Shown: positions 1 through 11,949 of the stretch, one piece after another
Layout of the letters: each line of letters starts with the position of its first letter
Position numbering within the stretch: the stretch's first letter is position 1
From: Atrina japonica
Taxonomy: Eukaryota; Mollusca; Bivalvia; Pterioida; Pinnidae
Direction of reading: 5' to 3'
DNA length: 64,000 nucleotides
NCBI GenBank assembly: GCA_030159075.1
Contig: BROG01000247.1
Location: 525,001 to 589,000, forward strand
Program-made: the position numbers and the translations under genes
The notes under the pieces: model-generated
Databases searched by the model: none
Seen by the model: the letters and a program-made list of their open reading frames with translations, nothing else
Told to the model about the DNA's origin: nothing

Positions 1-56
<56 letters not shown>
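1..56. repeat. (TA)n microsatellite
   Basis: Uninterrupted TA dinucleotide run at the left edge. It probably continues outside the window. Confidence 0.97.
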
Positions 57-57
<1 letters not shown>

Positions 58-982
58 CTGTAACTTTGATGATCTGTTTGTAACATTTCCATAGATCTAA
101 TGTAATTTTGTTGTTCGTTGTGTGATTGCGATTTCGTTTGGTAAGTGTAATTTTGAAGATATTGATTAATATTACTGTTGAAATGTTTTCAGAGTCGCAA
201 CTAAAAATGTATAAGTTTTTCGGACATTTTGATGTTTTTTCAGATCAAAACCGAAGTCAACGATAAGAGGGGAAACTCTGTCGACATAATCCAAGCAATC
301 GTCACGATTCATCTAGAAAAGGATGATTTAATATATATATATATAAACTCACAGGTCCAGTCTATCTGTAACGGTCTAAACAGAATGGATACATAAATAT
401 ATAATGCTGTATTGAAAATCGAAAAAGGTCAATATCTTAACTACTGAAAATATAGGGTTTAAGAAAGGTAGTAACAGAATGAGCAAATGTTTTAACAGTT
501 GAAGTGACAATGTAAATATAACATTTTTGTGACTAGGCAATTAATCTATCAACAAACTTTTGTAAACAAAACAATGTGGACCTGTTATGAGACTATCACT
601 TTGTAGTTCATACATAATCGTAATCACATTCTGAAAAGTGAAGCATTCAATCAATATTTTACCTTTCAAACATTATTCTTTTTGTAAACGAATAAAAAAC
701 TGCAAATCACAGTGTTTAATGATACAGAAACAAGATAAAGCTGACGAGCATTGGTACTGTAAGCTCAAAAAGGGCGCGTAACGGATGATGCACTAATCTC
801 TCCCCGTCTCAGACACAAGTCTGACAGACAGGACCCTATACAAATATACGGTAATGTGCCAATATCGACGCCCTTTTTATTTTTATTATATGAATCAAAA
901 ATTTTTCAAAACATTCAAGAAGAGTCATTTCTAAATCAATTTTGATCAAACTTATAATTCACACTCAGAATATCTAAAAGTT
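57..982. other. AT-rich non-coding stretch
   Basis: No ORF of note, RNA gene or recognisable repeat was seen here apart from a short TA run near 332-345. The flanks match no other part of the window. Confidence 0.6.
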
Positions 983-1010
983 TTATTGTATATTTGCTCT
1001 TAATGTCATT

Positions 1011-1135
1011 TTTTCTGGTTTTTCTTGGTTTCCAGAGGTCCGTGTTTGTCCATTTTTACCGGATTTGTATCTATGTCCTGGACATTCTATTAATGTATAC
1101 TTTGGTATCTGAGATTTTTTATATATTGAAAATAA
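1011..1135 (+). repeat. Dispersed repeat family A, fragment
   Basis: This stretch (GGTTTCCAGAGGTCCGTGTT onward through the 'gtatctatgtcctggacattct' part) recurs in reverse orientation at 11950-12091 and at 61190-61300. The family resembles non-coding repeats common in mollusc genomes. The short ORFs crossing it are not genes. Confidence 0.75.
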
Positions 1136-1237
1136 ATAGGAAATTACTTTGTGATATATATATTTTGACAAACATTGTTTTATATAAGATATGTTTAGAA
1201 TGTGCGGAATGTTTTTTTTCTTTCAAAAGACTCTTTA

Positions 1238-1401
1238 GCAGTAAGTTCGGTCCAGTGACTATGCCAGTCTTCCGGTTGGCAAAATGATACAGATTCCCGG
1301 AAAAAGACGTACAGAAACAATCAGTTACTATGATTTTTGCGGGTATCTGTATCATTTTGACAACCGGAAGACTAGCATAGGCACAGGACCGCAGTTACTG
1401 C
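1238..1401. mobile_element. 164-bp MITE, PIF/Harbinger-like (TTA target duplication)
   Basis: The two halves are an imperfect inverted repeat. The arm from 1238 to about 1305 (GCAGTAAGTTCGGTCC... CCCGGAAAAA) is the reverse complement of the arm from about 1334 to 1401 with few mismatches, around a loop of about 28 bases. The trinucleotide TTA flanks both ends (1235-1237 and 1402-1404), the target duplication typical of PIF/Harbinger elements. No transposase is present, so it would be a non-autonomous fold-back element. Family assignment rests only on the TTA and the fold-back form. Confidence 0.75.
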
Positions 1402-1405
1402 TTAA

Positions 1406-2660
1406 CGATCTATAATTATTATGTTCGCACGAAATAATTTTTTTAACTACCATGTCACCACCATGGCTCCGTAGAGTGCACTTCATACATGTGACAATAA
1501 TATGTCCTCAGTCAGTATGTACTATTAATCACAGATAAGAGATAATAATACATGTAACAAATCCACATACAAGAGACCTTACACTCCCCGTGCAACCATC
1601 AATTTAATTGTTATTAATGATAATACTGGAACATATTTCAATAGAATTGTGTATGAAAAATCATGAGTAACGAAGGAAGTAAAATTTAAATGATGAGAGG
1701 AGAAATCCCGTTTACAATATAACTGGGATTATCATTTCTCCATTTGTAATTTCTTTAAGGTTCTCAATGATCAACCAATGGTCGAGTGGTACTCAAACTC
1801 TCTTCAAGTGATGGTGGGTGACGTCGTGATTTTAGAGCGTCGCCATGTGCTATATTCTTTCGATGAAAAGTTTGAAATTCTTATCATTTTGCAGTTACGC
1901 AGAAACGTGTTTCAATTAAAGCAAATATGAATCGAGTTGTTTAATTGATGGTCCTGTTATTGGTTATGAATAGTCGACCGCTCAGCGCCGGAGGGCTAAA
2001 TGTGTCAGAAGAGAATTAGCTTCTACTTGCAAATGGCGGCTGCAATGTGGTTGGTGACACGCTGTTTTACCACGAATTTCCAGGATTTCTTTTAAGTTCT
2101 GATATTTTGTCAAAAGAATATAACACAGCAAGTTTTAGTGTGACATAAGATAATGGAAACCGCTAATATTCGTTTATAACAATTGATAGTAGCCACTTTA
2201 CTTCACATTTTACATCAATCAGATAGGCAATGCCGTGACTTGTATGCTGGCCATCATGTTTGGTTCTTGTCAGGCATGCATGTGATCGTGTTCTGTTTCG
2301 TAAGTATTTCAGTAAATACTCCAAATCAATTGAAATAAGACAAATGCAACTTTATGTTGTAAAATAAACTTTTACTAGCATGTTCAAATGTTAGTTATCG
2401 ACTCCTGCACCATCATTTAAAATAAAGCTGTTAACAACCACGAGTCAGGTCACATGTCAGGTCACATGCAGACCTAATGTCATTCATTGAAAATTGAAAG
2501 CAATCGCGCTGTATACTTGCAATGAGGAAATTACAGTCGGTATGTAAATATTATAAAATGAATATATCTGTTCCCTTCAAACATTGATGTTGAAATGAAA
2601 CCAAAATCAAGCTTCATAAATTTTATCAAATGCCAACTATATTTTATAAAATAAAATATC
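1406..2660. other. Non-coding stretch, nothing recognised
   Basis: AT-rich sequence without convincing ORFs or repeats shared with the rest of the window. Confidence 0.55.
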
Positions 2661-2670
2661 CTGGTGAAAC

Positions 2671-2717
<47 letters not shown>

Positions 2718-2736
2718 CTGCTGATGATGATGATGT
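2671..2736. repeat. (GAT)n trinucleotide microsatellite
   Basis: About 20 GAT units with one GCT interruption. The poly-Met and poly-Ile ORFs read through it are artefacts. Confidence 0.95.
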
Positions 2737-2794
2737 TAAAATTGATATTGGTTAATAATATGTTAATTTTCACAGTTTCTTCCTCACCCATTTC

Positions 2795-2880
2795 ATTTGA
2801 ATTTGACTGTGGACTGAACGCGGGTGCGACCTGTCAACAGGGGATGCTTACTCTATGAGATTTTATATCTAGACACACAA
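2795..2880 (+). repeat. Dispersed repeat family A, second fragment
   Basis: The stretch around GACTGTGGACTGAACGCGGG and CAGGGGATGCTTACTC matches the middle of the family A copy at 61330-61310 (reverse orientation) and of the satellite-linked copy near 12100. It stops where the others continue, so it is truncated. Confidence 0.6.
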
Positions 2881-3104
2881 ATTTATAAAAATCATAAATC
2901 AATGAAAAGGAATATAAAAAGCTGAGTACCCATTATAACCATTTCATAAAGAAACACAAGCTAGCAAGATACATGGACTACAAGAGTGTAACATAGAATT
3001 TTGGTGGTATTTCCCTTCATTAATTAGTAACCGGGACTTTTCAATACACCACTATGAAGGAAAGAAATGAAAGAGTGTACATGTAAAAGAATCTGAGGAT
3101 ATGT

Positions 3105-4561
3105 TCAATGCACATCTGATCTTTCATCCACATACTCGTCAAACATCTCTGCATAGTAATTGCCATGTGATAATGCCAACATAGGTGGGTCAGACGGCCT
3201 GGTATTGATTTCCTTCACATTAGTCATTGGGCAGTTTGAGTTCATTATTCCATAGAATTGACCATTTTTGTCTACTATATGTACTTTATCAGACTTAGAA
3301 TCCGATATCATCAGGTACCCGCCACCATCGGATGTGGTGCCTGTGGGCTCAATTAATGGACACCTATCAGTACCAGTGTAAGAGGCAGCCACTGTGCTAT
3401 CTGGTAGCAGGAAGAAAATATAACTTTTTTCCAGTCACAAACTAGATTAAATAATTAATCCATTATCCAAAACATCAACGGAACATATATGCGAAAACAA
3501 TTGTCTCCCTTGACAATCAAAAGAGAAGCACGTAAGGAGATAACCTTCCATCGAAATGACATCTACCTGGGACTGACCAAAGGGTTGAGAAACTCCACAA
3601 ATAAACGCAAAATTAACTTTATCATAGGAAAGACAGCTGTACCCCGAAGGTGGTATCATTCTGTGGTAAATCTGGAACACACTAGCTGTTACGACTATTT
3701 TTAGAATTACCCTTTGCTTCGACACCGTGACTGCACATAAAGCTGCACATGCTTCAGAAATCAACTCAAGAGTCGCAACACCCCAAGGTTCTCCATCAAC
3801 AAGGTAGAGACAGGCCATAAACTCTCAATAATTTGACCTTGCTGTTCCATTGATCGATGATAACTAACAAATTATGCACCCACGCTATTCCTACCGCTGG
3901 TCTCACTCTACGATCGTCGGACACTTGTAACGATACTGAACGAGCATGTTTTGCATATGTTAAGGGTGATGCCGCAGATACTAATGTTGAGGACGTACTG
4001 TTACAACATTCACTGGTATTGTCCTGTGCTACTATCTGAATTGTCTGAAAATGTTTGCTTGGGCATGTTTTCTGTATTAAATCGATGCAGGGCAGTAATC
4101 GAATCAGAATGATATGCCACTTGTTCTCCAACTCCTGTCGTAGTGGCAGTGTTTGAATGGAATACATCTATCTCTTAATCGGATTGGGAACTGTCAGCCT
4201 GTTCAAATGCATGTGGAATATACCCTGAAGATGGCAACGGAGGCACCCCAGTAATCGGTATCGCGTCATCTGATCTCGATTGGGTTATCTCATCATTCAG
4301 TTGATAATCAGTTAGCTGCACTTTATCAAACGTTTGTGAAGTAGTGCCTTCGTTGTATTTTCCACTGAAAAAATAATTATATATTTGGGGGACATCTATC
4401 ATGTATTCAGAAGTGGTTACAGAGGCAGTGGTAAAATCTAACCCGTAACAGACACCCGAACACTGACTACTACAATTACTCGACACCAGTAGTACCTCTG
4501 TAGAAAGATTTACACCAGAAGGCTGAGAAATTGTTGGTATTTCTCGTTTAGATTCCTCCAT
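3105..4561 (-). pseudogene. RING-less, frameshifted copy of the adjacent RING/beta-propeller gene
   Basis: Read on the minus strand, this is a diverged tandem copy of the gene at 6974-9343. The start (MEES... at 4561) follows an acceptor-like TTCTTCTTCAG, the same arrangement as in the intact gene. Homology then jumps straight to the middle linker (SSQCSGVCYGLD versus SSQCSDICYGLD near residue 300), so the RING and coiled-coil half is missing. The propeller region follows in three frames: 3796-4167 (DDRRVRPAVGIAW), 3447-3818 (GVSQPFGQSQVDVISMEG) and 3105-3392 (AASYTGTD, DKNGQFYGIM). A stop follows SSQSD near 4175. Several frameshifts and the missing RING make a functional product unlikely, although transcription from the retained intron/exon arrangement is possible. 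Confidence 0.85.
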
Positions 4562-4669
4562 ACTAACAGAGTAACAAAATCTGAAGAAGAAAATTATAAC
4601 TTGATCAAATATTAATACACTAGACAATAAATAAAGACACACGAAAACTGATATATATTTAAATTTTGA

Positions 4670-4835
4670 AGTGATTTACGCCGCACTCAATTTTTCAATT
4701 AAAGGGTGGCGGCCAGTTTTTATTGGTGGAAGAGAGAACCCAGTTACAATGTACCCGGCAAGAGACCACCGGCCATCTGGCATACTTTCTTACAGCGCTC
4801 AGCTTAGGTTCCAGAGGGGATGTATCCACATCTGA
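4670..4835 (-). mobile_element. SINE fragment, same family as 59437-59690
   Basis: Reverse complement of the 3' two thirds of the SINE at 59437-59690. Shared blocks are the CACTCAA end, the 'gccagtttttattggtgga' block, 'gagagaacccagttacaatg' and 'aagagaccaccggcc'. Further fragments lie at 34690-34840, 36604-36750 and 63644-63730. The tRNA-like head is missing or unrecognisable here. Confidence 0.65.
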
Positions 4836-4839
4836 TCTA

Positions 4840-6970
4840 CACCGCCTCTGGAATAAACTGTACAATATTGCCGAAGTTCCCTAACGCCTGTCAGTATCTT
4901 GGTAAGGAGTAAAGCTAAAGGTTCGGTGGAACATGTTTCAGGATCCTGTGCCTGTGCTTATATGGGGTTTTGTGAAGTTTAGGTATCCAATTTAAATATA
5001 GTAGCTTAAAGTCAGTATCGGTTGTACAAATGGTTTTGAAGAATTTCGTCCTTTCAAAGTGGGCTACATGTATATGTATGATTAACACAATTCGTATTAA
5101 ACCCTAGTTTAATCTTTATGTAGATTAAAGGATATATGGATTATATGCAAATTAAACGGGCTTCAAGGTATTTAGGACCTCTTAAAATAAGATGTTTCAG
5201 GTTTTCATTTTCAACAATAGAAACGTCGCCGGTGATGATATGCCTGATATTTTTGTACTAATTCTATCTTCACCTGTTACATATCTTTTAAGAAAGATAA
5301 CTCTTGAATTTCTTTATTCATAATCCAACGAATAAATATTAAGAGAGCTAGGGATACTAAGGTTTTTGTTTTCTCCGTCAAGTATTTCTCTCACATTCTT
5401 CTAAGTTGTTTGGCTTGATTTTACGAGCGGCGTTTCTTAGACAAGGACGAATTGCAAGAGGTTAAAGCCCCTGTCATTCGTCTTCGCCGAAGTCACATAA
5501 ATAAAATTAGTCTGTGGCCCAGTGGTTCTCGGGTTTCTGTTGGATGAAAGCAAGTTACATCGCGGTTTGAAGATCTTTGTCACGTGTTTGATTTTATCGT
5601 TGAAAAATTGCAAATGACTGTAAATATGACATCGTCAGAAATGCTAAACGGTGTTCACCAGTGTGACGTTACATACCCCAGATATAAGGAATCTTATTAT
5701 GATTCTTAAGCCCGGATATGTAGATGAAGTAATTTAGTACACCTGAATGTGAATGAAATTTCAACAAAAATTTAAATTAAGGTTGAAACCACATAAATGT
5801 CATCGAGTCAATCGAAAGACGAGAAATGCATTAAATTCTAGTATTAAGTAGCATGCATATATTGAATATTGCAGTGTAAACATTTCGTGAGTTTTATATA
5901 TTTCATCTTTGGTTCAATGCAGTGAAACTTATTCTTCAGCCAAATACTGTCTAAGCGCTTTATCTGTTATTTGAAATTTCTGAAAAATAATTTCGGGATA
6001 TGAAGTGTTATTGAGGCCCTTGTCAATAGTTCAGCTAAAATAAATTGAAATAAATTGAAATATCTTTTGAATATTTATTTCAGTACTCAAATATACACAT
6101 ATCTCTTCCCTTTAAACATTTATAGGAGAACAAAGTTTTAAATAATAACCCAAGATACATAGAACATAGTTTGAATTAAAAGTAAAAAATAATTCAAAAA
6201 TATCTAATTACTAAAATGATTAAAGAGTTGATAATAATCATATTAGTAAAATTGATGTTATTGGTCAATTATGTATCTATATGTAGCCTAAAAAGTTTAA
6301 CAATTTTGTTGTTTTCATTACATCTTTTGGAATTACAAAATGTTCATATTTAAAAAGACATATACATGTATATCTAATAGACAAATATTTTGACTTTTTC
6401 CTTCGGTTACACCCCTATCGAAATGATAAAGCTTATGAAGTACATGTGTCAAGTGTTCTGCCTCAGAAAACAGTCTTCATTGTTCAAAAGGCTTTCGTGT
6501 AACACTAACGTTGGCAAACCTATTAATCTTTACGTAACCACAACTAAACGACGACATTTTGTTACGATATAGAACTACTAATATTAAAATCCTAAAAACT
6601 ATTATTTATAAAAAGATATCACTGGCAAAATAATGTATCATTTTTGCATTATGTGTATCTTTGTTATATTCATACTTGCATTTATCGTTCTTCAAACTGC
6701 ATTTTATTTGTGCGTTTCCTTATATTTTTCACATTTTTTAAGTAAGTGACACTGATATCATTTAAAGATGTATTGCAAATACTTTCAATTATAGATTTTG
6801 TGTCTCATTATGACGTCAAAAAGCAACGTATTCGCTTAAATTACTGCTCCCGAAATTTAAATAAAGACTTTCAGAACAGAGAATAATGTAAGGTCACTCT
6901 ATCGATATTCATGATTTCTGAGTATTGTCAAATGCTACAAGATAGTGTTTCATTGGGTTGCGAGTATATA
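4840..6970. other. Intergenic spacer between the two RING/propeller copies
   Basis: AT-rich. Only a 60-codon ORF at 6390-6572 without recognisable features. The 5' non-coding exon of the RING-less copy and the 3' UTR of the intact gene should fall here, but I see no decisive signals. Confidence 0.5.
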
Positions 6971-6973
6971 TCC

Positions 6974-9343
6974 TTAAGGTACTGTCCTGTCATCCATGGA
7001 AACCTTGAACAACTCTACATAGTATTTCCCATGCGATAATGCTAACATAGGTGGGCCATACGGCCTTATATTGATTTCCTTCACCTTAATCATTGGGCAG
7101 TTTGATTTCATTATTCCATAGAATTGGCCATTTTTGTCCACTATATGTACTTTTTCAGACTTAGAATCCGATATCATCAGATACCCGCGACCATCGGATG
7201 TGGTGCCTGTGGGCTCAATTAATGGATACTGATCAGTACCAGTGTAAGAGGCAGCCACTGTGCCATCTGGTCGCAGGAAGAAAACACAATTCTTTTTCCA
7301 ATCACAAACTGAAATCAATCCATTATCCAAAACATCAAGTGACCGTACATGCGAAAACAACTGTCTCCCTTGACAATCCAAAGAGAAGCACGTAAGGAGA
7401 TGACCTTCCATCGAAATAACATCTACCTGGGACTGACCAAATGGTTGTGAAACTCCACAAATAAACACAGAATTAACTTTATCATAGGAAAGGCAGCTGT
7501 ATCCGGACGGTGTTGTTACTCTGTTGTTAATTTGTAAGCCACCACCATTTACAGCAATTTGTAGAATTACTCTTTGCCTCGGCACCGTGACTGCACATAA
7601 AGCAACAGAACTTGCCGGGGAAACCAAGTGAGTGGTTACAACATCCCAAGGGTCCCCGTCAGCAAACAACAGAGAGGCAATAAACTCCCCTATATCATTG
7701 AATAATTTGACCTTGCTATTCCATCGATCGATGACAACTAACAAATTATGCAACCATGCTATTCCCACCACTGGCCCCACCCTTCGATCGTCGGGAATTT
7801 GTACCGATATTGAACGAACATGTTTTGCATACTTTAATGGCGATGCCGCGAATACCGATGTTGAGGACGTTCTGTTACGAAATTCTCCGGTCACTTCTTG
7901 TCCAGTGGAACGTTCGCTACTGTTTGAATTGTCCGAGAGTGTTCGCTCAGGTCTGTTTTCTGTATTGAATCGATGCAGTGCAACGTTTTCACCTGCCACA
8001 TCCCAGTACGATGGCAACTGTTCTTCATCTCCTGTTGCTGTGTTAGTTTGAGATAAGATTGTGTCTATTATTTCTCCACTTTGGGAATTGTCCGACCGTT
8101 CCTGTTCCCGTCTAATATTTTCTGAAGGTGGCGACGAAGGCACCTCAGTTATCGATGTCGCGTCATCTGACCCTGATTGGCCAAGGGCATCATTCTGTTG
8201 ATCGTCATTGAGCTGTTCAATATCTACTCTGTTTGATGTTGTACTTTGCACTGAAGAAATAATAATATCTGGAGTAGGAACACCTAATACGTGTTCAGCT
8301 GGTGCCTGTTCGGAATCATCACTTGTAACAACAGCAGTAGCAGAGGATGTTGTGTTACAATGACTGTCTTCCTCTACATCCTGTAAATTTGCCACATCTA
8401 ACCCGTAACAGATATCCGAACATTGACTACTACGGTTACCATGCACAAGTAGTGCATCCGGGGAAAGGTGTACACATGAGGGTCTAGTATTTTCAGTTGC
8501 ATTCTCGAGCGTATTTTCTGAAACTGTACCGAACTTCAACCGTAGTACTTGTTCCCGTTCATCACTATTTTCTGCAAATTGAACTGTCCTAGTGCTAATT
8601 TTTAGTCCATCCAATGTTTCTTCGCATTGAACAAGTTGCTTTTTTAATTCCGTCAACAAACATACAATTACAATGAATGGAAACGATTGACACATTTCCG
8701 AGTCCATGTTTCCTAAAAGCTGATCCTTATTGTCGACTAGTTCCACTACTGATCGGCACCATGATATTTTAACTTCGTTTTCGGTCCGTTGGGTTTCAAC
8801 AAATGTGTTCACGTCTTCAATCGCCTTCATTTCTTGTTGCTTCAAATTTTCAAATATTGAAAACGTTAAGTCGGAATAGTAGGCTTTTATATCGGCTACC
8901 AATCTTTCTTTCAAATTAGCATTTGATCTGTTCCTCTCGAGGATATTATGACAGAGGTTACGACTTTTATTTTTCAAGTACCAAAGTTTATTTTTACATT
9001 GATTTCTCTGAACTTCAAACTCCGACATATCGTAATTGTTTGGATCTTGTTCTGAGTCGCTTGATTCGACAGGCGAAGTTGACAAATGAAGTAAAAGTTT
9101 TATAAATGAATCATCTGGGAGGCTTTTAAATGACTCATCCGATTCTTCAAAATGCATCTGGCATGTGGGGCACTGCACCGAGGCGTTCTTCCTTCTTAAA
9201 TTGCGCATATAGTGTACAAGACATGTACGACAAAATGAATGGAGGCATTCAAGTTGTTTGGGTTCGTTATAGGTGGCGCCACAAAGTCCACAAATGAAAA
9301 ATTGTTCAGGGATAATAAGTCTTTGTCGTGGAGGTTCTTCCAT
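6974..9343 (-). CDS. RING-type E3 ubiquitin ligase with C-terminal NHL-like beta-propeller (TRIM-like, no B-box)
   Basis: A 789-residue ORF without internal introns. Residues 18-61 form a complete C3HC4 RING: C18-x2-C21-x11-C33-x-H35-x2-C38-x2-C41-x16-C58-x2-C61. Residues ~100-250 are charged and coiled-coil-like. No B-box Cys/His set is visible where TRIM proteins have one. Residues ~270-500 are a Ser/Asp/Glu-rich linker. From ~500 to the end, repeated hydrophobic strands (GIAWLHNLLVVID, GYLMISDSKSEKVHIVD, DVLDNGLISVCDW) look like a six-bladed NHL/TRIM2-3-56-type propeller. By family it should transfer ubiquitin from E2s, with the propeller choosing the partner. Bivalves have large expansions of such proteins linked to immunity and regulation; the target here is unknown. 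The start is the ATG at 9343, 19 nt after a good 3' splice site (TTTCTTTTTCAG, exon edge 9362), implying a non-coding first exon upstream. A damaged tandem copy lies at 3105-4561. Confidence 0.88.
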   Translation of the reverse strand: MEEPPRQRLIIPEQFFICGLCGATYNEPKQLECLHSFCRTCLVHYMRNLRRKNASVQCPTCQMHFEESDESFKSLPDDSFIKLLLHLSTSPVESSDSEQDPNNYDMSEFEVQRNQCKNKLWYLKNKSRNLCHNILERNRSNANLKERLVADIKAYYSDLTFSIFENLKQQEMKAIEDVNTFVETQRTENEVKISWCRSVVELVDNKDQLLGNMDSEMCQSFPFIVIVCLLTELKKQLVQCEETLDGLKISTRTVQFAENSDEREQVLRLKFGTVSENTLENATENTRPSCVHLSPDALLVHGNRSSQCSDICYGLDVANLQDVEEDSHCNTTSSATAVVTSDDSEQAPAEHVLGVPTPDIIISSVQSTTSNRVDIEQLNDDQQNDALGQSGSDDATSITEVPSSPPSENIRREQERSDNSQSGEIIDTILSQTNTATGDEEQLPSYWDVAGENVALHRFNTENRPERTLSDNSNSSERSTGQEVTGEFRNRTSSTSVFAASPLKYAKHVRSISVQIPDDRRVGPVVGIAWLHNLLVVIDRWNSKVKLFNDIGEFIASLLFADGDPWDVVTTHLVSPASSVALCAVTVPRQRVILQIAVNGGGLQINNRVTTPSGYSCLSYDKVNSVFICGVSQPFGQSQVDVISMEGHLLTCFSLDCQGRQLFSHVRSLDVLDNGLISVCDWKKNCVFFLRPDGTVAASYTGTDQYPLIEPTGTTSDGRGYLMISDSKSEKVHIVDKNGQFYGIMKSNCPMIKVKEINIRPYGPPMLALSHGKYYVELFKVSMDDRTVP

Positions 9344-9446
9344 GATAATGGTGTTACGCAGGCTGAAAAAGAAATTAAAAGTTGGTTAATATCAGCTATA
9401 GATAACAGTGAACAAAGGCAAATACATACATGTATGTATATGATCA

Positions 9447-9507
9447 AGTGGGAGTGTGTTCGACTTGCAAGTCGGAGGTCCTGGGTTCAATTCCCGGTAG
9501 TGTTCAT
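9447..9507 (+). other. tRNA-like relic (3' half, SINE-type)
   Basis: Contains a good T-arm with B-box (CTGGG-TTCAATT-CCCGG) preceded by a self-complementary CGACTTGCAAGTCG in the anticodon-arm position, and runs into a (TA)n tract. No 5-bp stem with a 7-base loop can be drawn for the anticodon arm, and no acceptor stem or A-box was found. It is therefore probably a tRNA-derived SINE relic and not a working tRNA gene. Confidence 0.5.
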
Positions 9508-9526
9508 ACCAAAGATTTTCATATTG

Positions 9527-10200
<674 letters not shown>

Positions 10201-10204
10201 TGTC

Positions 10205-10217
10205 ATATATATATATA

Positions 10218-10314
<97 letters not shown>

Positions 10315-10322
10315 GTGTGTGT
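10205..10322. repeat. Compound (TA)n-(GT)n microsatellite
   Basis: TA run to 10280 followed by a GT run to 10322 with one C interruption. Confidence 0.97.
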
Positions 10323-11020
10323 AAACTAATATATGTCTGTAAATTAAATATATGCCATCGTCAAGGTGAAAAGGGCTAAAATAAGCTTAAAAGCCAATAA
10401 TATGTATGAAATGATAATGTAATAATTTAGTAATCATTAATGGATTTTATTATTGTTTTTTTGGCCTGTGGCTATTAATTTTCATCATCTTGAATAGGTC
10501 ATCACACGAAATTATATGAAGCAAAAGATTTGGAGGTCATCCTTGTTTTTTTTTTTTGTTGAAAAGTCGCAAATTTTGAGAGTTAATTAAAAACTTGATA
10601 ATGATAATGGTAAAACGCAAGTATAGAAATTTATTTTTGGAAATTATCAGAGCTACAAGGTTAAACAGGTTTAAGCAAATTTGAATGCAATGTTAAATAT
10701 TATAATATACAAAAATTGTACTAATTATATTGATGTAAAAAGGTCACGGAAGGTACAACTTTGACAGATTTTGACATGCACAGCGCCAGTATTTCTCCGG
10801 TTCTTTATTAGTCGCACTGTAGAAGAGGTTTCTAGAATTTTAGTGTTTTGTGTTGTTCGGAATTTACATTCGTATGAATGGGGATTTTAGCGCTTCAGGA
10901 CGAGAGAGACCACGGAGACAAGCTAATGTCTGCAGTATGTATGGCACGCCAAAATCACATTAATGAGTTAAAGGTAATTGAACTGGAGAAAACTAAGTTT
11001 ACCTGACAATGGTATTTTCT
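10323..11020. other. Non-coding stretch with two tiny overlapping ORFs
   Basis: Around 10873-11006, two ORFs of about 30 and 43 codons start at neighbouring ATGs, and one has a GTAATT donor-like site at its AAAG (about 10972). This could be a first exon, but neither peptide is recognised. Nothing else was seen. Confidence 0.3.
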
Positions 11021-11029
11021 GTTTATTTC

Positions 11030-11462
11030 TGTGACCTTGACCTTTGACTCTATGACCTTGACATTTTGCGATAATGATGATGAGATAATTTCTAACCGCT
11101 TTCTTTTGTATCTTTGTACGCAAAAGAATTATAAATTATATTTGTATAAATCTGTACCCAATGTTATCGACGCGCCCTTGAGTGGGTTGTTTATGAACAC
11201 ACATGTATTTCCTTATTTGCAAATTTGGTAAATATTGACTTAACAATTATGTATACAAAGTTTGAAATTCATGTGATCATTTTTAAAGATATGCCAAGTT
11301 TTGGTCCTTTTCTGTCCCTTTTGGAGTCCCTATAGGTCCTAGCCCCCTTCATTCGCAGCTTGATGCAGCTTGACATGGGGATACTTTCTGCCAAACGGAT
11401 GGCGACAGACAAGAGGCGATTGCAATAGGTCACATCGAGCCTTCGGCTCTGGTGACCTAAAA
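11030..11462 (+). repeat. Dispersed repeat family B copy
   Basis: Shows the recurring order 'accttgac' blocks, 'accaagttttggtcc'-like text, 'gtccctataggtcctagccccc', 'ggggatactttctgccaaa' and 'gcaataggtcac...ggtgacctaaa'. Equivalent text occurs at 26600-26830, 27000-27240, 27845-28070 (reverse), 29440-29660, 47500-47800 and 62150-62410. This family is very common in bivalve genomes. No coding capacity. Confidence 0.75.
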
Positions 11463-11469
11463 TTATTAA

Positions 11470-11935
11470 CATACTCAAGTATGAATAAGTTTATAAATAT
11501 ATCAACTTTCTCAAGTGTGAGTTGATTTATAAAAATATCAACATTCTCAAGTGTGAGTTGATTTATAAAAACTTTGTCATGTGTGAGCTGATTTTTAAAA
11601 ATATCAACATTCTGAAGAGTGAGTTGATTTATAAAAATATCAACTTTCTCAAATGTGAGTTGATTTATAAAAATATCAACATTCTCAGGTGTGAGTTGAT
11701 TTATAAAAAGTTTCTCATGTGTGAGCTGACTTTAAAAAATATCAACATTCTGAGAGTGAGTTGATTTATAAAAATATCAAAATTCTCAAGTGTGAGTTGA
11801 TTTATAAAAATATCAACTATCTCATGGGAGTTGATTTATAGAGATATCAACTTTCTCAAGTGTGAGTTAATTCATAAAAATTTTAACTTTCTCAGTTGTG
11901 AGTTGATCTATAAAAATATCAACTGTAGCAAGTGA
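11470..11935. repeat. ~36-bp minisatellite (about 12 units)
   Basis: Degenerate tandem units of about 36 bp around GTGAGTTGATTTATAAAAAT plus ATCAAC. Each unit contains the short inverted pair GTTGAT/ATCAAC. Because 36 is divisible by 3, one frame reads as a 12-residue periodic peptide (ELIYKNINIL), which is an artefact of the repeat. Confidence 0.9.
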
Positions 11936-11949
11936 TAGATGCAATACAG

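Noticed and set aside
9447..9507. Functional tRNA gene
   Set aside because: Only the 3' half is recognisable, and no anticodon arm of normal geometry can be drawn.
10873..11006. First exon of an unknown plus-strand gene
   Set aside because: Two short overlapping frames, no recognisable peptide and no downstream exon found.
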